A program made the translations under genes and the position numbers. Below, piece by piece: positions 12,424 to 22,201 of a stretch of DNA of 64,000 nucleotides (positions are counted from its first letter, which is position 1; each line of letters opens with the position of its first letter). The notes beneath the pieces are model-generated. The model saw nothing but the letters and a program-made list of their open reading frames with translations. It was not told the origin of the DNA and did no database searches. Source of the stretch: Hemerocallis citrina (lineage: Eukaryota > Streptophyta > Magnoliopsida > Asparagales > Asphodelaceae); the NCBI GenBank assembly GCA_017893485.1, contig CM030367.1, positions 144,263,767-144,327,766 of the forward strand, in the 5' to 3' direction.

Positions 12424-13754
12424 TATTGGAATATGTTGTATTATGGTTTTGAAGAATTGTTTCCCCACATCTGTATGATTTTTATTGTATTTTATAATCC
12501 TTAGTGTTTATGCTTGTTGTAATTTTTCATATTGAGTTTCCTATTTATATTCCAAATTTTATATATGCATCAATTGTGAGATTGAGATTTGTAGTTTGTT
12601 TATTTTTTAATATTTAATATTATATGTCTTGTATTTATTATTTGACTTACATATTGATAATTTGTCTTAAAAGATAAAGTTATATATGCATCAATTGTTC
12701 ATTAATTGTGACATTTATCTTTTCTACACATCGAAGTTGAGTTTCCTAATTATCTTCCAAATTTTTTATATGCTTTAATTGTGACCTTTGTAGTATCTTA
12801 ATTTTTCAATCTTAATATTATTTATCTTGTATTTATTATTTGTCTTAAATGTCGGTTAACTTATCTTAAAAAATGATGTTAATTTTTTTTTGAGTGGTAT
12901 AAGATATTTTGCAATTCAATTAAAAATTTGGTAATCATTGTTATTTTGCAGCAATACTTTTCTTTCAAAGACTCACTCGACTCTTTCGTGGAAAATTTAC
13001 TTTTATTGGAAAGATCACAAAAGTGATTTGAAGGTGAAGTATTATGATAAAATCTGAGGCCGATAATGCTAGGCCGATAATTAGTAAAATTCCAACCTCA
13101 TCCACACAAAAAATTTATTTGAGACATATTCTTTTGCACCAATAACATAAGTTGATTTAATTTGATTTGATATCTAATGAAATCTGATGCATGAATGCTT
13201 GCTTGCTTTCCTGTCTCTTTATTTCTCATTTTTCCAAATTGAGGTAAACGATTGGCCTTCTCCTATTATCCTATCAAACTTGAGCTAGTAAATTAGAAAT
13301 GTAACTGTTATTATTTAAGCATCTTTCTCTTTTCTCTTTAATTATCCCATGTTAATGGTCTTACCCAAAATTAGAATCCAACTTTTATACAGGTTTTAGA
13401 TAATGTTGTTCGATCGATTACTTGATTACATATCATTATCAGTTATGCGCGTAGATAGTCAATTCCCCAGATTTTCAGAACAAAATTCAGAAGTTGTGGT
13501 GCCTTATGGAAATTTCCATCTTTCAAATTCAACACTTGTATTCTATATTTCCTAATAAGAATTTTTAAAACCTTTATAAACTCTTAACTGCAGAGAAATA
13601 TCCAATGATATGTTAGTTTGTAGAAGTTAAAATTTCATTTTAGCTTGCAATCAGTTTAGTAAACATGCATACTGTATTACATGATTAGCTATATAGTTTA
13701 ACAGTGCGAGTCGATCGGTATTATTTTTGTAAGATATCGAGAAACTTATGCTCA
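12424..13754 (+). other. CACTA 3' non-coding region
   Basis: AT-rich sequence with no recognisable coding region or RNA gene. By position it is the CACTA 3' untranslated and downstream interval. Confidence 0.5.
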
Positions 13755-14297
13755 TCTATATAATAAAACACAAAGAAAGCTATCAAGTGACTCTCATTCA
13801 ATAGGGTTAAAATCAATGGTCCAGATCTAACTTCACAAAACATATTGTTCCGCCCAAAAGTTCTCCCCCAAAACAACTTATTTATTTATTTATTTATTTA
13901 TTTCTCTCTATCTCTCTCTCTTTCATTCTTTCTCTATTTACTCAGAAATTTATTTTTTCAGATTTCAAGTTTGTAAATTTTCAGATTTTTTATGCATTTT
14001 TTTATTGTTCATGTTTTTTTTTATTGCTCATGTTACATTGAAAATAGTAAATATCTCATGAACAGTTAAATTTCATCATTTTCCGCACTCAAAGTTCTAA
14101 GAAGTTGAATTTTATACCCTCATTTATAATTATTTTTCAACATATACTAATGGAAACATGGATTTTTATTTACAACTAATTATTGTTTTACTATTCAATC
14201 CTGAGCTACATAATTGTTGTTTTACTGTTTACATGACTTTCATATCTTGTATCGTTCCGAAGACGTGTCGTAGGCACGCGCTCACGGGCAAATCTAG
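13755..14297 (+). mobile_element. Complete non-autonomous Helitron, 543 bp
   Basis: The 5' end is TCTATATAATAAAACACAAA, preceded by A (13754). The 3' end is GGGCAAATCTAG, followed by T (14298). This is the A-T insertion site and TC...CTAG end structure of Helitrons. About 12 bases before the end is the hairpin region with GTCGTAGGCAC and CTCACGGGC. There is no coding sequence. It lies in the opposite orientation to the otherwise very similar copy at 24463-25010. Confidence 0.87.
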
Positions 14298-14878
14298 TGC
14301 TCATACAAATTGTTAGATCTCATGTACACTCACATACAATTTTTTGCATTACACATGACGGCCAAAGAAATCCATTAATTGCGAGTCGTGCAAATCTAGG
14401 AGATACTTCCGATGAGAATGGAAGCAACTCCACCAGGAAGGAGGGGTATGTAGGAGCAGTCAAGTCTTCTCTTGTGATTATTATGTGGTTTGTTGTAACA
14501 AGTACAATTTTAAGCTATTTTAGTCCGTGGAGTTGAAAATTTTGTAATTGCTGAAATCTGTTGAATCTTGGATAATTAATGTATATATTACCTTATTATG
14601 CTTAATTATTGTCCATGAACGATGAATTGTATTATTATGCCTGATTATCTCGACAATCTGTGGAATTGATTGTGAATTATATTAGAGGTGTTCTTGAAAT
14701 GATATTGTGAATTGAATTGTATTGTAATTTTTTTGAAAATTTTAATGGAAAAAGGAAAAAAAAGTAAATAAATAATATCTGCCTTGGCGTTTTGAAAACG
14801 TCGGTGTAGATAACCAATAATTTGTACGTGGCTGAAAAAAACCATATCCCGACATTTTAAAAATGCCGAAATAGGTAT
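14298..14878 (+). other. CACTA right subterminal region, left of the nested Tat element
   Basis: Contains subterminal-type motifs near 14775-14875 (GGCGTTTTGAAAACGTC, CGACATTTTAAAAATGCCG). They resume at 24029 after the inserted element. No gene is seen. Confidence 0.55.
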
Positions 14879-15469
14879 TGTTACCGCTGATTTCGGTGTG
14901 GGGGTAAACAGATGAGATTTATGAGTTCGAGAAAACCTGAACAGCAGATCCAAGCCTTCCAATTTCTGCCGCAACCTGCAAGGAAGTGCGAGACACCGGG
15001 ATTGATTCCGGCGACGCACCCTCCGATGCTCTTGTCAGTAACCAGTGGTGATTAAAGAAAGAGCTTAAGGTGGGAAAAGAGTGATTACCTGGTCACAGTG
15101 GCAGAGGGGAGGTATTTATAGTCGCCAGGGGAGTGATCAGAGGCTTGATTCCCTGTGTAACTGCTAGGAGAAAAATCCTCACAGTCTATTTAGGAAACTA
15201 ACCCCTGATTTCCGGTGAGAGTAAATCAGGCCTGTTGACTTGGTTAAATCAGTGACCCTGATTTGTCTCTTTGTAGGTCTGGGTTTGCCTCGGGTCAGGA
15301 CCCGTACCCAGTCGGAGTGGATCCGTTTGTGGGCTGTTGGATCCGTGAGAAGGAGACCCAATACCCGCTCTGGATCCATTTGTATGTGAAATTACCGTTT
15401 TACCCCCGAGCTTCAAGATTCGCGCCCAATCTAGACAGTTCCGATTTAACCCCATTTTTAGCCATATCA
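14879..15469 (-). repeat. 3' LTR of the pol-less Tat element
   Basis: 591 bp. Read on the minus strand it begins TGATATGGCTAAAAATGG and ends AATCAGCGGTAACA. A TATA-type TATAAATA lies on the minus strand near 15106-15113. Confidence 0.93.
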
Positions 15470-15487
15470 CGTGCCCCCCACTCCTAA
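15470..15487 (-). promoter_or_regulatory. Polypurine tract of the pol-less Tat element
   Basis: On the minus strand AGGAGTGGGGGGCACG immediately precedes the 3' LTR, the position for plus-strand priming. The second Tat element has the matching AGGAGTGGAGGGCTCG at 56522-56537. Confidence 0.8.
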
Positions 15488-15889
15488 AGACTGAGCGTGA
15501 TCAGCCTTTGAGGAGTAGTTTAACTGTTTTGGAGGCTAGTGGAGTTGTATCGGAGTCCGAATGGAGGAGTTTGAATCTCGAAGGGGGTAGTGAGGTGATT
15601 TTTTGATGCCATGTGCTGTTCTCTTGCCATATCGAGTATTTGACAGCTTTTATTTATTTTTTTTCGGATTATTTATTTAATTTTGCGATGTGTTTACTAA
15701 TCGTTCGGGGGGTCTTAACAGTACATTCTAGGCAATAATTGTTCGTTCAGGGGTTTAAAAATATTCCCCCGAATTTTTAATTATTTTCTAGAATTTTTAA
15801 TTAATTTTCTCGAATTTTTAGCAATTTTTTCGCAATTTTTAAATAAATAAAATGATTAAAATAAATAAAAAATGATTTTAAAAACCGAT

Positions 15890-16480
15890 CTATGACGTGG
15901 ATCGATCTGGGCCGTTGATCATAGACGGGCGCGAATTTTTGAGAGATCCATCGGTCGTTATCGCTCGGAAGCTTTTTTCTCCGTTTGCGAGCTCGGAAAG
16001 GCACTTGCTCGGTCGCCGACCGGAGGGATAGGGGCTCGGCAGGCCGAGCGACGTGGCGCAATCTGAGCCGTCGGATGATGGTGTGAATCCCAAGAAAATG
16101 CTATCTTGTCTTTTAGCGCACGTGGCGCAGTCTGGGCCGTTCATCATTAGAAGCACGAATTTCTGAGAGATCCAACGGTCGTAGTAGCTCAGTGTCTTTT
16201 TTATCCGTTTGCGAGCTCGGAAAGGCACTTGCTCGGCCGCCGACCGGAGGGATAGGGGCTCGACAGGCCGAGCGACGTGGCGCAATCTGAGCCGTTGGAT
16301 GACGACGCGCATCTCAAGACGGGCGCATTTCTCAAGAAAACACTATCTTGTCGTTTAGTGTCCTCGGCAAAATCTGGGCCGTCTGATTGAGATCTTACAC
16401 GAAAGTTGAGGAGAAATTGGGTTTTCTCCGTTTGCAGGGTCGGAACGGCACTTGCTCGGTAGCCGACCGGAGACCTTTAC
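15890..16480 (+). repeat. Repeat array upstream of the antisense promoter, ACGTGG-rich
   Basis: Degenerate repeats contain GACGTGG or CACGTGG (ACGTGG at 15895, 16051, 16120 and 16275), each followed closely by CTGRGCCGT and then GAATYTC/GAATTTYTGAGAG and CTCCGTTTGCRRG. Related units without ACGTGG recur at 21080-21370, on the other side of the antisense genes. ACGTGG(C) is the core of plant bZIP-bound G-box/ABRE sites. A regulatory role for the antisense promoter is inferred from position. Confidence 0.65.
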
Positions 16481-16641
16481 AGTTGAGTTCGGATTGCATG
16501 TGACTCGGATTCAGATCCTGTGGTGCCGAACTGCTTGACTTGGTGAGGAGGCGGAGTGGTTTTGGGCCTTCGCGACGTTTCGAGAGCGACCCAAAAGTCG
16601 CGCCCTTACGTTTGGAAGTCCAAGGAACGTTCCTTTTTTAC

Positions 16642-16648
16642 TATAAAT
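16642..16648 (+). promoter_or_regulatory. TATA box of the antisense gene (pol-less Tat element)
   Basis: CTATAAATCTTCACCCCCC lies 199 bp upstream of the ATG at 16841. The other Tat element has CTATAAAACTTCACCCCC at the equivalent place (54412 downward, minus strand). Conservation of both the TATA box and the following CTTCACCCCC supports a real core promoter. Confidence 0.7.
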
Positions 16649-17825
16649 CTTCACCCCCCCTTAACCCAAGTCTCATTATTCACTTTTACTCTCTCTCTCC
16701 AGTTTTTACTTTCACCTTCGAAGTTTTCAGCTCCTTGGTGGTGGTGCTAGCTGTCGCGGCGAGGCGTTCTCTGTCTCCGGTGAATTTTCCGACCGTAGCT
16801 GTCACTTCAAGGTCAGTCTCCTTCCTTTCTCTTTTAGAAAATGGTTAAGATTACCTCCTCGGATGAGACCCCCGCCTCGGAGCAAGCCGTAGACCGAGCG
16901 GGCAAAGGAAATGAGGTAATGGAGTCGACCGATCAGAGCGTCGTTCGGCCGGACAGAGAGGGTGAAGTAGCTGAACCACCTCAGGAGGTCGCGGCGGCGT
17001 CTCATAAGGGTAAAGCGGTGGTCACGATCGTCGAGACGCCAAAGACGGCGGGGGCGTTCGGTCGGCAGCCTATTGCTCTGTCGAGCGTGGGAGGCGTTCG
17101 GGACTACGCCGAGGATGTCTTGGAGAAGGTGACCCAAGGCACGGCCAAATTGGTGGAGGAGAATGAACCGAGAGAGCTGTCCGAGGTGGACCATACCATT
17201 TCGTCTCTTACGGAGGCCGATCTTCATCTGATCCGTAAGGGATTCCGGATCCCCACCGAGTACGGGCTGCTCCTCCCCAGGCCAGGCTTCCGAGCCAATA
17301 CGAAGTCTTCGACAGATGTGTGCGTCTTTCCTGTCGACTCTCTCATCGCCGAACTCCGCTTTCCCTTTCATCCGTTCGTAGTCGATGTCTTGAACTAGTA
17401 CGGTTTGAGCCCCGCCCAGCTGATGCCGAACACCTGGAGGCACGTCATGGTGTTTGTCCTCCGGTGCCAAGAGGTCGGTGCCGAGCCGAGCATGTTTCTC
17501 TTTCGGAGCCTCTACCGACCTTGTCAGCCAAGCCGAAACGAACAGAGGTTCTATCTTTCGCCGCGGACGGGCGTAAAGTTGATCGAGAATCCGGACTCGA
17601 TCAAACATTGGAAGGAGAAGTACTTCATCCTCCGAGCCCCCGCGCCGTGGGTGATACCGATAGTTTGGGTGAAGGATGGCCTGCCCAAGCAAGCCAAGAA
17701 GGAGCCGGTGCTGAGTGACGAGGAAACAGAGGTCCACAAGAAGCTCCTCGCCCTGCCAGCGCTAAGCTAGAAAGATATTACCGAGGAGGCTCTGTTTCGA
17801 GGGAGTCTCAGTCCGATCGACCCTA

Positions 17826-17901
17826 GTACGCTTCTAGTATTTATATTCTTTGCTTGAAGTTCATGAAAATTTTTCTAAGTTTTTTCATTCGGCTTGTGCA
17901 G
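17826..17901 (+). other. Intron 1 of the antisense gene (76 nt, phase 1)
   Basis: Donor A|GTACGC and acceptor TGTGCAG|AG. Joining gives codon A+AG and continues in frame as KTMKMDYRALM. The other Tat element has the same donor and phase and continues KSMDFDDML. Confidence 0.8.
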
Positions 17902-18413
17902 AGACGATGAAGATGGACTATAGGGCTTTGATGGCGAAGGCCAGGGCGGCGGAGCAGGAGACGAAGAAGAAGAGGCCTTCGGCGGGGCCTCAGGGCGGCC
18001 GAGCCCCGAAGAAACCGTCGGTCGGGAAGACAAGCGACCAGGAGGAGGCCGTTGCCCTGGGGACCGGCCCCGAGCAGGAGAAGTCCGCGGCTGCGGATCC
18101 GCCAGCACCCGATGCGCCGGAGCCAATGGTGGAGGTGGATGTGGCCGGTTCGTCGAGTGGTGCGTTCGGCGTGAAGGAGGTGCTCTCCCTCCAAGTTCCA
18201 CCCCTCACTTCCGAGGGGGAGAAGATTTTGACCGAGCGGCATAAGCAGATCTTCGTCCCCGACTGGAAGGTGATGAACGTCGATGGCTTCTTGGGCGACG
18301 GCAATATCTGCATGGAAGCGGTGAGGCACCTGCCGACCCCAAAGGATCGAGCGACCCTAAAGGCCGGGCTAGCAGGGGACGCCGCGATGTAGATCGCTTG
18401 GAACACCATGTCG

Positions 18414-18504
18414 GTAAGTGGGCTGAGCTCTTCCTCATTGAAACTTTCTCTGAGAATTTCCTAAGTTCCTGTGTTCGGGTTCTAATTGGTTGTCCTCTTT
18501 TCAG
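18414..18504 (+). other. Intron 2 of the antisense gene (91 nt, phase 0)
   Basis: Donor ATGTCG|GTAAGT, pyrimidine-rich CCTCTTTTCAG acceptor. The following exon starts with TFCHF here and ITCHF in the other element. The donor context ATGTCGGTAAGT is identical in both. Confidence 0.85.
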
Positions 18505-19389
18505 ACCTTCTGCCACTTCAACTTCCTGCTCGAGGAGTTTGCGAGCAAGGAACAGGAGTATGAGCGGGAGAGAGTGGAGCGGGTCAAGGCCACGAAGCTG
18601 CTTGATGTCGAGCAACTCCTCTCGGCAAAAAGGGGTGCCGAAGTGGCCGGGCTGGAGAAGCAGCTGGCCGACGCCATTTAGCTGTCGAAGGATACAGCGG
18701 CCAAGCTCGAGGCCTCGGAGAAGGAGAACGCCGAGCTGAGGGAGGAGCTGGCCAATGCTCGGTCGGAGGCGGAGAGGGCTCGGAAAAGGGCCGAGAGGAT
18801 CATGGCTAAGCACCGGTCCAAGGTGGCAAAGGCAAAGAAGGCTGTCCAGGAGGAGGCCGAGCTCCACATGTACAAGAACATGGAGGACGCCTACGGCTGA
18901 GCACTGCTCCACGTCGCCGCTCAGAATCCGGGTTTCGACACGTCTTCTTACCGTTTCTACAATCCCATGGAGGGGGAGGAGGAGGTGCCCCTGGGGATGC
19001 TCGGCCTCGAGGGGCAGATGGACGGTGTCGATGGCCCGGGTGAGGCTGGTGCCGAGGAAGAAGAGGAGGATGACTCCGAGGAGGAGAGTGGGAGCGAGGA
19101 CGAGGACGAAGACGAAGGCGAGGACGAGGACAAGGCCAGGGGTCGACGGACCCGAACGACAAAAAGGTCGACCCCTGACTCGATTGCCGCTTTAGTCTTT
19201 TATTGTTTTGTTTCTTTTTGTAAGCACAATTGCGGACTGGCCACCGCTCTTGTAAAACTTTCTTCTCGGTTTTGAATGAAAACAGTTTGTTTGGCCAAAA
19301 TTTATCCAAGTGTTGAGTCTCGGATTTTGTGTTTGATTTGGCGTAGAATTCTCCAAGTGTTGGGTCTCGGATTTATCTCTGATTTTCAG

Positions 19390-20229
19390 GTTAAGTTCGG
19401 TCCGATTACGGAGGTTGCATACCTCCGTAAGGAGCTGGCCAAAACGAAGGGCGAGCTCTCCAATAGCTGACAGAGGCGGTTCCTCATGTTCCTGAAGCTG
19501 GAGGAGACGAAGGCAGCTGTGCGGAAGTATTGTCGCAAGTTGTGGCAACTGCGGAAGCAACCCCAAGCTCCTTGTCCCGAAGGTGAGGTCGAGCGGCTTC
19601 GTAGAGAGCTTGCCGTCGCCGAGCAGAAGAATGACGAGCTTTTGGCCGAGATCCGACACTTGGAGTTAGCGGATAGAGAACGCTCGTCGGCGGAAGAGAA
19701 GCTCGCTTCCGAGCTGGAGAAGGCATCGTCCGAGCGCAAGAGGTTGTTGGTCGAGGTCGACAGGCTTAGGAGGATCACGATAGATAGGGGGATCGAGGTC
19801 ACCCACTTCCGACGGCTCGCTACCGATAGTGCCAACGTTTCGGGCTCGTCAAGGCCTCCTCGTTTGAAAAAGTTGGCGAAGGACGACGCTTTGAGAGATA
19901 GGATCATCGAACTGGAGGAGGAGGTCGCATCACTCAAGCCCCTGCCGGAGAGGGCCAACGTCCGCAGTATATCGTGCACTCGCGAAGAGAGCGAGAGAGG
20001 GATTTCCTTTTATGAACTCGCGACACGTTTGCCTGTGGCTAGGCGGAGCCCTGCCGATGCTCAGAGTAGCGTGGCCATGTCGTCGAGTGGTGCCTCGGTC
20101 GGTGCCACAGTCAGGGTCAGTGGCGAAGGGGGGTCACGTTTCGTTGGTTTGGGATCGAGCTCGGAGGCGAGGCCTCGTCGTCCTCGCGTTTCCTTGAATC
20201 GAAGCGTTCCCCTTCCGAGGAGACCTTGA
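19390..20229 (+). pseudogene. Antisense coiled-coil reading frame B of the pol-less Tat element
   Basis: The frame opens after a good splice acceptor (GATTTTCAG at 19381-19389) and reads VKFGPITEVAYLRKELAKTK, a stop at 19468, then a long Glu/Arg/Leu heptad region (AEQKNDELLAEIRHLELA, RDRIIELEEEVASLK) and a Ser/Arg-rich tail to the TGA at 20229. The Transposase_28-like region is absent. The preceding 120 bases contain CCAAGTGTTGGGTCTCGG twice in variant form, a motif also found before frame C. It looks like an additional downstream exon or a duplicated coiled-coil unit on the same antisense transcript. No function can be assigned from sequence. Confidence 0.6.
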
Positions 20230-20404
20230 TCATGTCGTTTTGTGTTTCTTCTGATTGTTGCAAAACTTTGTAGTAGAGTCGGTCTTGTTGTATGTGGAGC
20301 TATTATATCTGAATATGAATTTGAAAGTTTGATTGGAAAATTCTTCAAGTGTTGCGCCTCGGAAGTGTATTGAAATCTTGCTATTCATTTTCCCTTCTTT
20401 TCAG

Positions 20405-20857
20405 CTCGTGGTGTCAGACCAATACACCGATCCCAACGGCTCGGACAATGAAGTTGATGCCGAGGTGACCTCAGGGGCGACAAAGTCGCGCTCGACGAAG
20501 TGCCGAGAGCGGCGTCGTGGAGTGGAGCTGGAGTTACGTCGAGCTGAGACCGAGCGGGCCCACCTTCAGTCCGTCCTCGGCCAACGAGATGCCGAGATCC
20601 AATGTCTGGAGAGTAGGATTATCGAGGCAACCCCCGTAGGGGAGGACGACGACTCGCAGACAGCTTTTAGCAACGCTCTTCGGGTTCAGTGTATTCGGCA
20701 CAATCAGTCGAAGATATTAGCCGAACGGGACGATTTGCTCTCCGAGATCCATCACTTACAGACTGTGGAGGCGAAGCTTCGGAAGGAGGCGGAGGAGCTA
20801 GCAGCTGAAGTGGAAGGGCTGGCGACCGAAGAGGACAGTGAAGATATTTCTGTTTGA
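20405..20857 (+). CDS. Antisense coiled-coil reading frame C of the pol-less Tat element
   Basis: The frame opens after the acceptor CCCTTCTTTTCAG (20392-20404) and stays open for 150 codons: SDQYTDPNGSDNEVD, then RRRGVELELRRAETERAHLQ, QRDAEIQCLESRIIE, ERDDLLSEIHHLQTVEAKLR and an acidic end EEDSEDISV. It matches the antisense frame at 51345-51761 of the other Tat element in order and spacing (VELEL...RRDIE...SEKDKL). The heptad pattern predicts a coiled coil. The protein may be an alternative 3' exon product or a separate small protein. A TATA or ATG of its own is not evident, so the start is unsure. Confidence 0.6.
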   Translation, partial: LVVSDQYTDPNGSDNEVDAEVTSGATKSRSTKCRERRRGVELELRRAETERAHLQSVLGQRDAEIQCLESRIIEATPVGEDDDSQTAFSNALRVQCIRHNQSKILAERDDLLSEIHHLQTVEAKLRKEAEELAAEVEGLATEEDSEDISV

Positions 20858-21079
20858 GGACCAAGTGTAATGGGTCGGCGCTGTATTTTTTGTTTTCTAA
20901 TACTTTGTAACTATGGAAAGACTGCTTCGTATTGTGTCCCGATTATTAATAAAATTCCTTTGTGGCTCTGTGTACTTATTTTGCTTGTGAGTGTGTTGGC
21001 CGTGCCGAGGTCCTCGAGCCGAGCACATGGTACCATCGGCGAGAATCTCGAGGCAAATGAGCACATGGTGACGGAGCGC

Positions 21080-21370
21080 TACCTTGTCGTTTAGCGATTC
21101 TGACAAGATCTGGGCCGTCGGATGTCGGCGCGAATCTCGATGCGGCGCAGTTCCCAAGAAAACGCTATCTTGTCATTTTAGCGTCGTTGGCAAGATCTGA
21201 ACCGTCGGATGATGGCACGAATCTCGAGGCAGCTCAGTTCCCAAGAAAATGCTATCTTGTCGTTTAGCGTCGGTGGCAAGATCTGGGCCGTCTGATCGAG
21301 ATCCGACACGAAAGTTGAGGAAAAAGTGAGTTTTCTCCGTTTGCAGGGTCGGAAAGGCCCCTGCTCGGCA
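21080..21370 (+). repeat. Degenerate tandem repeats downstream of antisense genes
   Basis: About three units of roughly 80 bp with CTATCTTGTCGTTTAGCG, GCAAGATCTGGGCCGT and CGAATCTCGA. They are related to the units at 15890-16480, so the antisense gene block is bracketed by similar repeats. Confidence 0.7.
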
Positions 21371-21520
21371 GCCGACCGAAGGCGTGGGGTTCCGGGTTTC
21401 GGCTTCGAGACAAGATTGCTCGGATTATGTGGCCAAACAGTGCTTCGGTCTCCCTCTTCTTGCGAAGCTGAGGGGTGAGCCGAGCTCTTTTTCTTTGTGG
21501 GACTCATCGGTCACGGCGTG

Positions 21521-22201
21521 CGTTCGATGGTTGTGGGAGCAATTCCGAATGGTGGTCCACTTCTAGTCTGCCGCGAAGCAAGCTTGGGGGGTAGAATGAA
21601 ACCAAGTGTTGGACTCCGGAACCATCGGTATAGTTCAACGGTTGTGGGAGCAGTTCCGAACGGCAATCTACCTCTGGCTCATCCGGGGACGAGCCGAGGA
21701 GTTAAAGTCGAGCCGAGTGTTGGACTCCGAACCATCGGTGTAGTTCAATGGTTGTGGGAGCAGTTCCGAACGTCGATCTACCTCTGGCTCGTCCGGGGAC
21801 GAGCCGAGGAGGTAAAGTCGAGCCGAGTGTTGGACTCCGAACCATCGGTGTAGTTCAACGGTTGCGGGAGCAGTTCCGAACGGCGATCTACCTTTGGCTC
21901 GTCCGGGGACGAGCCGAGGAGGTAAAGTCAAGCTGAGTGTTGGACTCCGAACCATCGGTGTAGTTCAACGGTTGTGGGAGCAGTTCCGAACGGCGATCTA
22001 CCTCTGGCTCGTCCGGGGACGAGCCGAGGAGGTAAAGTCGAGCCGAGTGTTGGACTCCGAACCATCGGTGTAGTTCAACGGTTGTGGGAGCAGTTCCGAA
22101 CGGCGATCTACCTCTGGCTCGTCCGGGGACGAGCCGAGGAGGTAAAGTCGAGCCGAGTGTTGGACTCCGAACCATCGGTGTAGTTCAACGGTTGTGGGAG
22201 C
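21521..22201. repeat. 110-bp tandem repeat array (about 6 units)
   Basis: TAGTTCAACGGTTGTGGGAG recurs at 21631, 21741 (one change), 21851 (one change), 21961, 22071 and 22181, exactly 110 bp apart. A more diverged unit begins at about 21521. Units contain GTGTTGGACTCCGAACC and CCGGGGACGAGCCGAGG. The reverse complement matches the 116-bp units at 50201-50680 of the other Tat element (CGGAGTCCAACACTTGG, CTGCTCCCACAAC). The array sits between the 3' end of the sense gene and the 3' end of the antisense genes. Confidence 0.93.

Larger units (their letters stand above)
16841..19275 (+). pseudogene. Antisense spliced gene of Tat element: Transposase_28-like domain, coiled coil, acidic tail
   Basis: The gene lies on the strand opposite to gag. 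Exon 1 (16841-17825) contains SSLTEADLHLIRKGFRIP, YGLLLPRPGF, LMPNTWRHVMVFVLRCQEVG and RFYLSPRTG; I recognise this as the family annotated as Transposase_28, 'putative gypsy type transposon'. Intron 1 is 17826-17901 (GTACGC...TGCAG, phase 1) and exon 2 is 17902-18413 (KQIFVPDWKV, VDGFLGDGN). Intron 2 is 18414-18504 (GTAAGT...TTTCAG, phase 0). Exon 3 starts at 18505 (CHFNFLLEEF), with a coiled coil to about 18890 and a Glu/Asp-rich tail (19040-19140). Splicing joins three different frames exactly. In-frame stops at 17396, 17768, 18390, 18679 and 18898 mean this copy is dead; most are one transition from Gln or Trp codons. The true end is probably near 19177, where a shifted frame reads KVDP-stop as in the other element. 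Function unknown. Confidence 0.8.

Noticed and set aside
16802..17737. Long minus-strand frame of 311 codons opposite antisense exon 1
   Set aside because: No similarity to Tat pol. The plus-strand frame matches the homologous exon in the other Tat element, so this is the shadow.
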